A stretch of DNA of 64,000 bases from Apostichopus japonicus (lineage: Eukaryota > Echinodermata > Holothuroidea > Aspidochirotida > Stichopodidae): contig NC_092561.1 of NCBI RefSeq assembly GCF_037975245.1, positions 18,952,008 through 19,016,007 of the forward strand. Reading direction: 5' to 3'. Position numbers and translations under genes: made by a program. Positions 1 to 11,200 of the stretch are shown here, in pieces; the stretch's first letter is position 1, and the number at the start of each line of letters is the position of its first letter. The notes under the pieces were generated by a model that was given only the letters and a program-made list of their open reading frames with translations, searched no databases and had not been told where the DNA came from.

Positions 1-269
1 GCTATCATAAAAAAGTTTCCTGAGATTACGTAATCGACCTGCCTTGGGTCGTAAAATGACCTCTTTTTTACCAATTAGGCTGCAACACCTGCTACATTTT
101 TTTTCTTGTATCAGGGTCTTTGTGTGAACGCTGTATGATTAACGTACACTGTAGACATGAACTTATTTCTACACACAGTGTTTTTACTTAAAGAGCCTAA
201 TGGTGTTAAGAAGCTATGCAGGCTAATTCTAGAGGTCAGATTAAAATATGACCCAAAGAAAAGCCAAGC
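1..269. other. Left edge, no feature recognised
   Basis: AT-rich sequence with no open reading frame or repeat I can recognise. It is probably intronic to the minus-strand gene whose first coding exon lies at 577-705, since that exon must splice to exons lying to the left of the window. Confidence 0.3.
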
Positions 270-510
270 AGTGGAGTGTTAGCTCAGTGGTTAACGCCGG
301 TGCTTTTCAATCATAAGGTCCCCGGTTCGAGTCACTCCAAGATTAATGTATGTCGTCCAGTTACAGAGTTGTTGACAATTGACAATTCATAATCATGGAC
401 GTTAAGTATGAATCTAAGAGACTGACTTCGGTCAGCTTGCGGCTTTGATGAGCCAATGATGGCTTCTTCGCGAGTTCCTGCTTGCAGGAGGATCTAAAAT
501 ACATACATAC
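270..510 (+). mobile_element. tRNA-derived SINE, fuller copy
   Basis: The head looks like a tRNA. An A-box-like TAGCTCAGTGG lies near 280 and a B-box-like GGTTCGAGTC near 324, and GGAGTG at 273 can pair with CACTCC near 333. The T-stem is not complete, so this is not a working tRNA gene. A tRNA-unrelated body follows, with GTCGTCCAGTTACAGAG, a hairpin-prone CCTGCTTGCAGGAGG near 478, and a short ATACATAC-type tail. The same body recurs at 22047-22245, which shows that it is dispersed. A pol III-transcribed SINE is the natural reading. Confidence 0.7.
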
Positions 511-576
511 AAAGCAAAGCGTCTGTACAATTTATTCCATTTTTTGGGCTAGAAACCCTAGATCCTATATTCATAC

Positions 577-705
577 CTGGCGGTTGATTCTTGACGACAA
601 CTTTCAGTTCGTCATCCGAAAGCTTCTCTTCCTTGATGATTTCCTTGTCGTCTACCTTCTCAACCTTCACGGCTATCTCTGGTTTCTTGTCCTCCATACT
701 GTAAC
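577..705 (-). CDS. First coding exon of an unrecognised Lys/Glu-rich protein (partial)
   Basis: On the minus strand a splice acceptor (TTCTACCGCAG) at about 706-716 opens an exon whose first ATG is at 697, eight bases in. The reading frame MEDKKPEIAVKVEKV... runs to a donor (CCAG|GTATGA) at 576 and exits in phase 1. The roughly 40 residues are strongly charged and resemble a disordered N-terminus. An acceptor so close to the ATG implies a non-coding 5' exon further right, perhaps near 2.6 kb. The rest of the gene lies beyond the left edge. I do not recognise the family. The short length and low complexity leave open that this is chance. Confidence 0.45.
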
Positions 706-1044
706 CTGCGGTAGAAAAGTCGTCTGTATTTAGCTGAAACCAGAAATGAGTAACGGCAATGTAGACCATTTGCACTTTACACCAAACTCCAGACTGTGCA
801 AGTCTGCCAAAAATTTAGCTGTGCCAGCTGTGTGAAATACTTGTGCTTATTTAAATTCCTTTTTTTAAATCTATAAAAATGAGCATTGCGGTATGTAACA
901 GAGAACGCAAATTAATGGGACATGTGAAATTACCGGATACCACTGGTCATATTTATTGAAAAGATCATCGAGAAATATTGCAAGTTATGCCAGTGATCAG
1001 CTAACAGGCTAAACAGGTTGTCAATAATCAGGAGTAATTATATA

Positions 1045-1793
1045 ATACAGGGCCACTCGATGATTCTATCTGAGCATCCGGATGCGCGGATGCTCAGTCT
1101 CACCCCAGTACATATGTGAGTAAAAATGTCAAAGTCCAAGTTCTTTCTTTTTGAGTGGATGCGCGGATGCGCGGATGCGCGGATGCGGGGTCAAAAATTT
1201 CCTAAGTCCTTTCCTAGTACTTCTGTGGTGGAATTTTAGAGGGCGTCGCACATGTACGGATGCCTTTTAAGAACAACACACTATTGATGTGGTATATCTT
1301 CGTACATGCAGGACATTCAGTATTTGAAATACGTGATGGTATATGTGGAAACTTTTCGAAAATTTTCTAAGTCCATTCCTAGTACTCCCGGGGTGGATGC
1401 GCGGATGCGGAGTCTACAACGACACACTATTGATGTGGAATATCTTCGTACATGCAGGACATTCAGTATTTGAAATACGTGATGGTATATAGGGAAACTT
1501 TTCTAAGTCCATTCCTAGTACTCCCGGGGTGGATGCGCGGATGCGGAGTCTACAACGACACACTATTGATGTGGAATATCTTCGTACATGCGGGACTTTT
1601 AGTATTTGAAATACGTGATGGTATATAGGGAAACTTTCTAAGTCCATTCCTAGTACTCCCGGGGTGGATGCGCGGATGCGGAGACATACGTGATGGAATT
1701 TTAGAGGGCGTCATACGTGTACGGACATGTACAGACACACCGCGCATCCGCGCATCCGGATGCTGGGAAGAGTTAATGAATGGCCCTGTATTC
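1045..1793. mobile_element. Inverted-terminal element with internal satellite
   Basis: The two ends are inverted copies of one another. The left end reads ATACAGGGCCACTCGATG, and the right end read in reverse begins ATACAGGGCCATTCATTA. Each then passes, after about 15 less similar bases, into AGCATCCGGATGCGCGGATG. The interior holds GGATGCGC runs (about 1155-1190) and tandem copies of a roughly 135-bp unit. Nothing inside codes for a transposase. A MITE-like non-autonomous DNA element expanded by internal tandem amplification fits best. Confidence 0.6.
1216..1690. repeat. 135-bp tandem repeat inside the inverted-terminal element
   Basis: The marker CCTAGTACTCCCGGGGTGGA occurs with AGTAC at 1381, 1517 and 1652 (spacing 136 and 135), and a more diverged relative is at 1216. 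Each unit carries ACACTATTGATGTGG, a CGTACATGC box, GAAATACGTGATGGTATAT and a GGATGCGCGGATGCGG box. The two central units are nearly identical, so amplification is recent. Minus-strand reading frames through the units are by-products of the repeat. Confidence 0.75.
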
Positions 1794-3270
1794 TAAACTT
1801 GTACCAATAATCAGACTTGAAAAGGGTCAGATGGGATAATTGACACTCAAACTTTTCAATTATGAACTGAATATTATACTGAATTCCTGTGTGTTATGTG
1901 TCTACTGTACATGTCCCAGATTTTCTGTTAGCATTTTCAATGCTTCTTTAGTGTTACAGCATACACATAGAAACTTTCCTCATGTAGGCCTAGATCCTCT
2001 TTGATGTTAGACACTAATTCATCAAAGATACTGCTCACATCGTGATTCCATGATTAAGTGGTTATAACAAAACACTATCTGAAGTTACACACGTTAGGCT
2101 TCAAAAACTAGGCAAAGCCAAAGTTGGCTTGGCAACACCATGAAGACTTGCATCTTTGTGCTAGGCTATTGGCCTACTCGTTGAATAATGTGCGATGCAT
2201 AAACAAAAATAGCTCACGTTTGATATTATTTTATAATTTACCACATCGCATGACGTGCCACAAATAAGGCCTAGGGCCTATGCCTACACTGGAGTAACAT
2301 TACAATATTATTACTAAACCTTGACTATAGCTAATGTCAGGTAGCGGTTATGCGAAAAGAAGTCCAAAGAACGTGCTTGGGAATTTTTCAAAGGACATTG
2401 ATATAAACATCAGAAATAGTACTTACTTAGAAAGCCACAGGTTGTGAGATGATCAGTAGTTGAGGGTCTAATGCTTCAAAAATTCAAACAATCTTGGACT
2501 TCATAAATTCATCTTTCACGTTACAAGAATGATTTTAAGCAGTAGCTATGCACATAGGCTACAACACTTGACGTTCGACATCGGCGGCCTCATCGAAGGT
2601 AGCAGCCACTAAGAGTAGACACTAACAGCAGCCACCAAGAGAAAAAGGACAATAAGACATGACACACAGTACTGCCGTCGTGTGTGTCTGTTAAACTGAC
2701 CCTGCGGTCGAGTGTGTGTTGATCAATTAGTGCATAAATAAGAAAGGAATTGTTTTATTCATTTTTTTTTGCAAAATCGATTAAATTGAGATATCGACCT
2801 AGTTGAGAGGTCCGGTTAGCACCACATCCACATTAAACTTGAGAGGTTCCTCTTCAAGTGGTATATCTCTACTATCGGTAACAGAGCCGACTTTTTTTTT
2901 TACCACAAGTGGCCTTAAAAGTTTTAATCCCGATAGGGACCTCCCTAAACGTTCTGTATATAATATAATGTATAATGATCCCAAAAAATTGTTACTTTTT
3001 TTTACTACCCAGCGCTCGCCACAGTGTACAAACATCAGTGGCCAACGGCGCGTAACGTTGATGTATACACTATTGGCTGTGTTAGTGGCCACTGTTTTTG
3101 GCTGCTCTTAATGGCTGCTACCTTCAAGCAGGTAGGCTACATCGGCGCGCAAGCCTAATGCATGTTTTGCTTGACCAAATTGAGGTATGTGATAAAGCAA
3201 GTTTGTTGTTAAAAATTGCTATATCGAAATCGCCGCCTTATTGCTACAAGTTTTCAAAAAGGTGGGGCTT
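1794..3270. other. Intergenic, possible 5' region of the minus-strand gene
   Basis: No convincing coding sequence was found. The stretch around 2580-2660 is relatively CpG-richer (TCGACATCGGCGGCCTCATCG nearby) than its surroundings and lies upstream of the minus-strand exon at 577-705, so it could hold that gene's promoter or 5' exon. This is speculative. Overlapping short frames at 2799-3111 occur on both strands and resemble no family I know. Confidence 0.25.
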
Positions 3271-3412
3271 ATTCGCAGGGCAGCCCTGCGAATAGCCAGA
3301 CACATACACCTTATTCACAGGGCAGCCCTGCGAATAGCCGGACACAAGTATCTTATTCACAGGGCAGCCTGCGAATAGCCAGACACATACACCTTATTCA
3401 CAGGGCAGCCTT
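3271..3412. repeat. 42-bp tandem repeat with a palindromic core
   Basis: Three and a half units start at 3271, 3313, 3355 and 3396 (spacing 42, 42, 41). Each carries ATTC(G/A)CAGGGCAGCCCTGCGAATAGCC or a close variant. CAGGGCAGCCCTG is a near-perfect palindrome. Two related fragments in opposite orientation lie at about 3931-3987, on the far side of a 0.5-kb spacer. Confidence 0.75.
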
Positions 3413-3984
3413 ATAGACTGGGTTAACGGGCTCAGTAATTTTTGGGGCTATTCGAGTTTGCTTTTGGGCACCAGCTATCTCTTTGAGAGTCTTAATTGGG
3501 AGCCTCTATATTTTAAGGAATTTATTGGCCTTTGGGATTCCTATCTTAATGCTGTTAGGATTGGTTTTGGGAGCCTAGGGCCTTAAGATTAAACCAGTCT
3601 AGCACTAGTACCGCCAACATAAAAATGTCATCCCTCGATCATTTTCACCTTTGTTTTTTGCAGAGTGACTGCTCATTTGCATGTAAAGGTGTGGGAGGGG
3701 GGGGGGTGTCACACCTTTGACCATATTGGCTTTCAGGCAATATCGGCTTTTGGGGAATCCCAAGATAAGCTCCGTTAAAATAAGCTTTTAAACTTGAACT
3801 GCTGGGGCTCCAAAAATTAGCTTATGAAGTGGCTAAGACTATTTGGGCCCAAAAGGTTGGCTTTTTCAAGGCCCCTAAACTGACTGGTATCAATAGCAAA
3901 ACCTAATAATAAACCTATTTTCAAAATCGTCACAGCCCTGCGAATAAGGTGTCTGTGTACGTTATTCGCCGAGCTGCCCTGCGA

Positions 3985-4180
3985 ATGATCACTTCGTTTC
4001 AAAAAGTACTTTTCTGGAGGTCTTTACCCTCCAAATTGTTCTCTGACATTCTAAATTGACACAAAAGTTGTTTGAATGTCCCAGTGAGGTAAATTTCCTC
4101 CAGGGTGATAACAAAAATAGTTTAAGAATTTTGACCAAAGGTGACCATATTTGAAAATCTGGTTTATTTGGAGACAAAAC
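3985..4180 (-). repeat. Dispersed repeat F, minus-orientation copy
   Basis: Read on the minus strand this matches 11010-11168 on the plus strand. Shared segments are TTCAAATATGGTCAC, TTTGGTCAAAATTC, CCTCACTGGGAC, GAGAACAATTTGG and AAAGTACTTTTTGAAA in the same order. It has no coding capacity. Two copies are visible in this window. Confidence 0.65.
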
Positions 4181-4599
4181 AGCATACGGTACCTCTAAAG
4201 TAAAAGAATTTGCTTTGGTTTATATATAAAAATTACAATGGATTAATGCCAACAGGTGAACAGGTAGGTCCGCCTGTACCGAGGAGCCGACGGCTTCGTC
4301 ATAACTTTAGCCTTAAGGTCAATATCATATAAGTAAGCATCTGTTATTGCATCGCATGCCATCGTGTACCATACGGTCGGTGAAAGTTGCAAAGTTTACC
4401 GCCGGGTGCTAATGTAAACAACCAAATGTCTTATGTAGATGGAGAAAAAGCATGCAGGTCCAATTATGTCAAAACTCTCTTTTACATTAGTAATGGCGAA
4501 TTAGTCGGCCAAGCTTAGAACTTTATTTTAATTACCAAGTAGATAATTTTTAAACTATTCATTTCCTTAAGCTACATCATTGCAATTTACTTTTCTTTC

Positions 4600-4705
4600 A
4601 GTAGGTGCCCGAAAAATTCTCAGCATATTGCCCGAATTTTCAGGGCGAAAAAATGGTTGTGGGGGGGGGGGGGTGGTGCAGCCCCGCCTCCTACGCCTAT
4701 TTGTG
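4600..4705 (+). repeat. Dispersed repeat E with a long G run
   Basis: GCCCGAATTTTCAGGGCG is followed by AAAAAATGG, a 12-14 base G run, and a CCCCGCCTCCTACGCCTAT end. The same order, with CTCGTACGCCTATG at the end, is found at 35510-35695. It resembles the 3' end of a larger dispersed element. Confidence 0.5.
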
Positions 4706-5249
4706 TAGTGTTCGGTTTCGAAATATCCGATACCTGATATCGGAAATATCTGGTATTCTTCATTTCCTTCAACGAAGTTTTATAATAGCTGTTATAAGAG
4801 GTTTAATATTTGTACACCAATTAATTAACTGCGTCTGAATTTTCGAAAAATTCCTGACCAACATTTTTCATCATACTTTGCTCTACTCGTACAAGTTTGA
4901 CCTGTCTCTTAGGGGTTGAAGGAGGTTTTTCTATATTGGTTGTCCATAGATTAAATTTTGTGCAACATTATCGGTATGTTTTCAAGTGATTTTATTCACG
5001 ACAAATGTGAATTTTCAAATTCTCAACAAATAATGGGCTTAAAACCTTGAAAAGTGGGGCTTGTGGGTATTGTGGGCCGCGGCGTAGAATCACCTACAAA
5101 AACAATGATCCACAGGACATGTACATGCGATGAAGTCGAACATGATGTGTGACTGGTGACAATCTTGAAAAAGTTTATGGATGGAAAAAAATAAACTATT
5201 GGGAAATACTTGGTTCTCAGGCAAAAGTGTACATCTACTTGGTCATTTT

Positions 5250-5396
5250 CAAGCCCGAGAGGTGCCATTTCCGGTGATCTGGGGGTATCAAAACCAGAAA
5301 TTTTCTTGTACGCTCCGCGCCAACCGATGGTGGCGCTCCGCTTAGATAGTAATTCGCGCCCCCGGGTAAGAAAATCCTGGATACGCCCCTGGTATT
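5250..5396 (+). repeat. Dispersed repeat D, copy 1
   Basis: This copy shares CCATTTCCGG, ATTTTCTTGTACGCTCCGCG and GATGGTGGCGCTCCGCT with 22600-22737. A weaker copy is at 19290-19470 and an inverted one at 34783-34935. The end reads CTGGATACGCCCCTGG. Four copies are present in the window, none of them coding. Confidence 0.65.
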
Positions 5397-5748
5397 GATG
5401 ATGCCTTCACGACGGTTCCTCAGTCGAACACGTAGTACGGTTAACGTTACTCCATTACGTTATTGCTTGTGAATTCTCATAACTCAACCAAAACATTTTG
5501 AACTACATAAGCAACTGAACACCCAATACTACCTACATATTGTTTTAATGCACTATTAACATCCATATACCCGGTATTGATCTCAAGTATTTCTTCTGTA
5601 GAGCGCCGTGACCTAGTATGGTCTCTATGGTAGACTATCGCTGTACAGCCGTTTTGATTGATGGACCTCACAAGTCCAAAAACTAGATCTGCTATAGAAG
5701 ACAACGTGAGTAGTAGCTGACTGGATGCAGTTTAGGTGAAACACTATA

Positions 5749-6119
5749 TTTAAAGGGTGTGAAGACTCGCGCAAAAAGAAACGTCTCATGCCGGTAATTT
5801 GACCTAGTTTCGAATGAGGTGTTACAGAAGTGTTGAACACCACCATCGATCCCAGAAAATACACACACAGCTTGCTACCGTCGGTAATTAGACACTAGTG
5901 TACAGTCAGTACATACAGCTGCGGTCAATACCCACAACACAGTATACAAACGATACAGCGATGGACATCTCATGTCCAGCTAACTATAACAAGGTATCAC
6001 GTTTCATTACTGTCTGCATTTTGTAGGGACACGAACAAAACTTCACTAATTGTAAGCAACAGAAAGTTAACTTTTTCAGATGGCCGCACGCGGTTTGGGC
6101 GAGTCTTCAATGCCTTTAA
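5749..6119 (+). mobile_element. TTAAAGG-ended MITE-like element, copy 1
   Basis: This is a 370-bp element bounded by imperfect inverted ends: TTTAAAGGGTGTGAAGACTC on the left and GGCGAGTCTTCAATGCCTTT followed by AA on the right, which inverts to TTAAAGGCATTGAAGACTCGCC. Further copies lie at 12122-12455, 14093-14467 and (reversed) 23462-23819. It encodes no protein. The TTAA at both edges recalls the target site of piggyBac-type transposases, but the terminal bases are not the usual CCC type, so the superfamily is left open. Confidence 0.7.
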
Positions 6120-7746
6120 CATGTAATAATTTTGTGCTTAAATCTAGACAATAATCATTCCACAGATTTTGCTGTATTTATGTCGCCTAAATGCTCTCTT
6201 CTGACCAACACGGAAGAAAATAGCTTAATTGTTTCGTAAGGTATAGGACTCCACAGAACTCGACTCTACAGAACATACATAGCTATGTAAAAAGAAAATT
6301 CCTGGTCGAAATTTCTTTTTCAATTTTTTAATGAGGAACATAATCTAAGCATTCTAGTGAAATTTGCATGCAATTCCTATGTACCGTTTTTAAGATATTG
6401 ACAGTTTTCAGTTGACAGTTCACGTAACAAATGACGTGTTATTCTACACTTGTCACTAATATCTAGGAAAACTCCATTATCTGACTTCTGTTTTCATTTC
6501 CATCATCGATCTGGTCATCCTCAGCATTTATTGGAGATTAACAGCTTTCTTGTTATCGGGTAAAAGATTTTGTGACTTTTGTCGCTTTGGTTCGCACTAA
6601 TGACGTGCGTATATGGCCTACTTTACTTTACTTTACTACTTTCGGTGTGAAAAGAAGGGGGGTAAATGCAATGACCTGACCAATGTCTTCACAGTTCTTG
6701 ATTTCGGAATTTACATATAAATCAAAGAAATATATCGCTCGTAAATCGAATTTATTCTTACCGACCCAACCATGCGTATAGTACACACGTTAGCAAATTG
6801 TACTCAGTATTTCATTTATATATATATATATGTGTGTGTGTGTTTGGTAGTAATATAAGTTTATATGTATATATATACAAACCAATGCGTACACGCTGCA
6901 CTTATAATACGCTATTGCTATCAGCCAGGAGTTACCATACCTGTAAGAACGGGTACTGTAAGTATAACCTATTATTTCATTCAACTCATTTTTGTTTTAT
7001 ATATACATACACAAAGGCAACTATGTGTATTGCTATATGCCATTTGTAGGCCCTATATGTGCTGTGACCAGTGTTTACTCTGTATGAGTGAATCAGGTAA
7101 GCCCATTATTTTTCAGGCTGTAGGCCCAGGGGTGGACCAAGACAGTGTAAATTGCTACCAGCTTGCACGTACGTTCGTTCGGCAACTGACCATGACGGCG
7201 CCGTGGACCAAGTCAGTAATATCACGTATAGGCCAATGCGCACCTGTGTAGCCGGGTTTGTGCTAAGGAGTATCATATAACGCCATTGTTTGAGTACAGG
7301 TAGTAATTACGTCAACACCTTTGTTAAGGTTCGGTTCAGTATATCCGTTGTAAATGCATAACATTGCTAACTCTAAGCTATATGCTAATTTATAAATTGT
7401 CCGTGTAGTCGCGAATGTCTGATTCCGTCTGTAAGTTATGCATTCTTTATGGTATTACATATAGACACGCTATTGTAAAGTGACTTGAAAAGACTCACAT
7501 TTACTGATACCAACACCCCTCTCCCCACCCCACCAACCCCTCTCATCGCCCACGTGTCACGTGTAGTCCGCGCTTTTGCAGCCAGATTTCTGCAACGGTA
7601 GGCCATATAGTTGAACCTCCCCTCATACATACTTCAATAAAATGTTTGTAATAACATTTAAAGCTTATAGTGGTTGTTAGTAACCATGGCAGCTCTCATG
7701 TGACTTTTTTGTTTCGAAAGCTAAGAAAACTATTTCTCTATTTCAG
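6120..7746. other. Upstream region of the TMTC gene
   Basis: No coding exon was recognised. The stretch holds a short (AT)n(GT)n tract near 6820-6842. TMTC coding exon 1 is preceded directly by a splice acceptor (TATTTCAG at 7739-7746). A non-coding 5' exon and the promoter should therefore lie in this stretch or further left, but I could not place them. Confidence 0.35.
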
Positions 7747-7752
7747 ATCGAG

Positions 7753-8277
7753 ATGTCCTCTTTAATCACCGGCGCAGAGCAAGCGACAGATGCTTTAGAG
7801 GAAGAAGAAGCAGCAGAAAATTATGATGACGTCACAAATATAGAGAATATTGATTCTGCTGATGAGGATGGAGATACTGTCGAGAGACAAAAAGTCGAAG
7901 AAGAAGAAGAAAACTATCATGAGGAGGAAAAAGACGAGGATCAACCCATTAAGGAGACAACAATAGATGAGGATGTATCAGGTGATACATCACATGACCT
8001 AGTCACGCAAAGCATGATGGGTGATGAGACGCTGGAAGGATCCACCATAGAGCAAAAGAAGAGACAAGTTGGACCCAACAACGTCGAGAGGCAGAAAATG
8101 TTTATCATTTGTTCGATAATACTTTTCGTGGTCTGTATCAATTGTTTCTTCAACTCTTTACAATGTGGATTCGTCTTTGATGATAACAAGGCGGTTATCA
8201 GTAATTTAGATCTACGACCATCTACTCCCATCTGGGACCTCTTTAAGAACGATTTCTGGGGTACACCACTGACGAGT
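7753..8277 (+). CDS. TMTC: TMTC coding exon 1: acidic extension and first membrane segment
   Basis: The ATG at 7753 lies six bases after a splice acceptor. It is the first in-frame ATG of the exon, which makes it the likely start. Residues 1-110 are dominated by Glu and Asp ([28 protein letters not shown]), with no signal peptide. A hydrophobic segment ([17 protein letters not shown]) follows at about 116-132, then the luminal loop with [17 protein letters not shown]. The Asp pair is the conserved DD of this GT-C-like family. The exon ends in phase 0 at ACGAGT|GTAAGT. Confidence 0.85.
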
Positions 8278-11200
8278 GTAAGTAGAAAAACTCATTGACA
8301 GATCACTCTTCGATGGGTGTTATTATGGTGTGATGTGGTGTTTATGTTTGTGCTAAAAATATATTGGGTTATGTCGATACCGCTGGTGTCGTTTTGGTGT
8401 ATCGCGGTGCTAATGTGGTGCTATAGGAAGTGATACGTGTCGTATTGTATTGTGCTATAGGCGCAGCTATCGTATGCACAGGGTATCGTGGTAGTGTGTG
8501 GTGTTGGTTTGCGCTACAGTTGTTGTGTGGTCCTTAGTGATGTTGGATACCAAAGCCTGCTATAAGCTATGAAGCGTTGTGGGGGTTTATGTTGTGATAT
8601 GTAAGGGTAATGTAGTATTATGTGGTGTTGTGTGGTGGTAAGCGGCGTTCTGTGGTGCTTCTTGATGCTATGATGTGCTGTTTTGTGCGGTATTATATAG
8701 TGTAGTGTAGTCACCTACCGATAACATGTGACTTCATATATGTATCTTTGCCTTTTCCCCATTGAAATGTGTTCTAATCTCAGTTGGTAAAAATTTCGTT
8801 TTTGGTTAAAGAATGGAAATGTAAAGGGATTTTCTGAAGCTCCTAACTATGTACAACTATAGTATACAACTAGTATGAAAATAACAAAGACCCATTTTAG
8901 CTGTAAAGGGGTTCGATGGTTCGACCAGTGAGACTCGTATATAACTGAGACATAAGGTCTTGGTTGTTCAAAATGTGACAAAAAAAATCTCTTCTATCGA
9001 ATTCGATCTTAAGTGTAAAAGTAAGTTGGCCTGACGTTTCGATCCTAGCAGGATCTTCTTCAAATGCTAAATGGCAAGTGACAGTCGATCTTAGCTAAAT
9101 GATTATTATGGTTTATTTTTATTTGTTGAATAAACAGGATAGAAGTCATAAGTCATACCGCCCTCTCACTGTTCTCACCTTCCGATGGAACTACTTTCTT
9201 GGTGAACTAGAACCAGGCGGTTATCATTTCTTTAACATGATATTTCATTGGATACTCTGCGTACTAATCCTGCACGTTTTCAAGATGTTTCTCTCCGATT
9301 GGCTGGCATTTATCCTATCGATGCTGTTTGCTGTACATCCCATACACACAGATGCGGTAACGTATTATATACTCTTTCACAATCATCACATTTCATGCGC
9401 ATGCTCAGATGATCTTCTCATTTTAACCGAAGTATTGAGTTGAACCAATTATCATATAAGTAATTTGAAGCAAGAGTTGGAACTTTTTGCCAGTTTGCTT
9501 TACAAATGTCATTGATATTGTAATAAAAGCGGCGTGTCTGGTCGACACAATGTCAGGAATTTAAAAAAAAGGAACTTCTAGCATTGGTCGCTGACTGACA
9601 TTCAAATGGGTACGAAAATGCAGGATGGTGTGTAAGTTTAATCAACTTAGATATATGTTTCATTCAATTTTGAGATCAATGCAATAAACCCGCTTTTTAA
9701 GAATATATGAACACAAAAACCTGAATTTAATGTTTAAATTCCACAGCGGCTTTTAAAGTAGAAATATTAAACACCTAGTTTTAATAAATCACTAAATATA
9801 TGAGTGCTAAAACCTGCTGTTAATTTTTAGTGCCTCGTATAACCTGCTTTTAACGTAGCTGTTTGAGTTTTGTCATTCACATTTCACATCTTAACAGAAT
9901 CATTAAAAAACTAAAAACGTTTTGATCAAAATTGACCTTTGCGTATCTATGCAAGTCACACGTAGGCCTACTATAAGCAAAGCTATGATCTGCAACATTT
10001 ATTGAAAATGACATGATACTTCAGTCCCAATTCTTATATGCTAATTAAGTCTCTATTATGTTTAAAAGTATGCCAAAAACAGTATAAACTGAGTAAAAAT
10101 ACGAACAGATATCCTTAACGTTTTAATGATCTGTTGTGACATGATGTTACATGTATATTAACAATCTGGTGAAATCAATTCAAATGCCAATGGGTAGCGA
10201 GACTATACTTACAATATGCTACAATCATATCAATTTATTTAGGGGGTCTTTGGAGAAATTAGGTCAGTGGGATTTAGCTTTGTGGGCACCTGTCCTTGAC
10301 GTTATAATGCTCTGACGTTTTCCAGAAATTAAGAGGGGAAAAAAAGTAAAAATTGGCGTCATAATTTATAATTAGGATACGTTTTATTTTTACCTGTTTC
10401 TAATCTTAGTTTGTAAGATATGTTGGCTTACTGTTCTATAAATTGTCTCTCTCTCACCGTGTTTCATTTTCTTTTTTATCAGTGGTCTTGTTGATCATAT
10501 TTTAAAATAATATTTTATAGTTTATATTTCGGGTTTTGTCTCACATCTCTGACAGGTCTCCGGTATTGTAGGTCGCGCCGAATCTTTATCATCAATTTTT
10601 GCCCTGTCTGCTCTCTGTACATATTCTATGGCTGGTGGATACCGAAAAAGAACAGGTTAACAATATATCCTAAAATATTCCTAAACTTATTTCACACTAA
10701 AGTAAAGGAGTGTTTATCAAGAACTATATGATATGATTGCTTCATCAGACAAAAATTCAGTCAGGCATTTCATTTAGACAAAGAATAAACCTTGAAATAG
10801 GATTCGGTAGTTTAATCAGGGCTCTGGGTTAACTCAACGTCCTTGAGCGAGTTATACCACCAATTGTCAAGTTGTGACGCTACGGTGGGCTTCAATGCGA
10901 CCCTGTTTTATGAAAAGATGCCTTATTCAATGTAGTTATAAAAGCACTTCAACAACCTTTGTACTAGATTAGAGGTATGCTGTATTGGCCCCAGATATGC
11001 TAGATATTCAAATATGGTCACATTTGGTCAAAATTCGTAGACTGTTTTTATCACAACCTTCGATGAAATTTTCCTCACTGGGACCATACAGTCATCTTGT
11101 GAGCTGCTTAAACATGTCTGAGAACAATTTGGGGAGAAAAAACCTCCAGGAAAGTACTTTTTGAAAACTTCTAGCAATTATAACATGCTATAATTTGGGG

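Noticed and set aside
270-336. Possible tRNA gene
   Set aside because: The T-stem and acceptor overlap and do not pair fully, and the downstream body is repeated elsewhere without a tRNA; it is the head of a SINE.
1414-1747. Minus-strand frames with repeated IPSRISNT
   Set aside because: Translation of the 135-bp tandem units within the inverted-terminal element.
3271-3412. CRISPR-like array
   Set aside because: Units are contiguous with no unique spacers, and the genome is eukaryotic.
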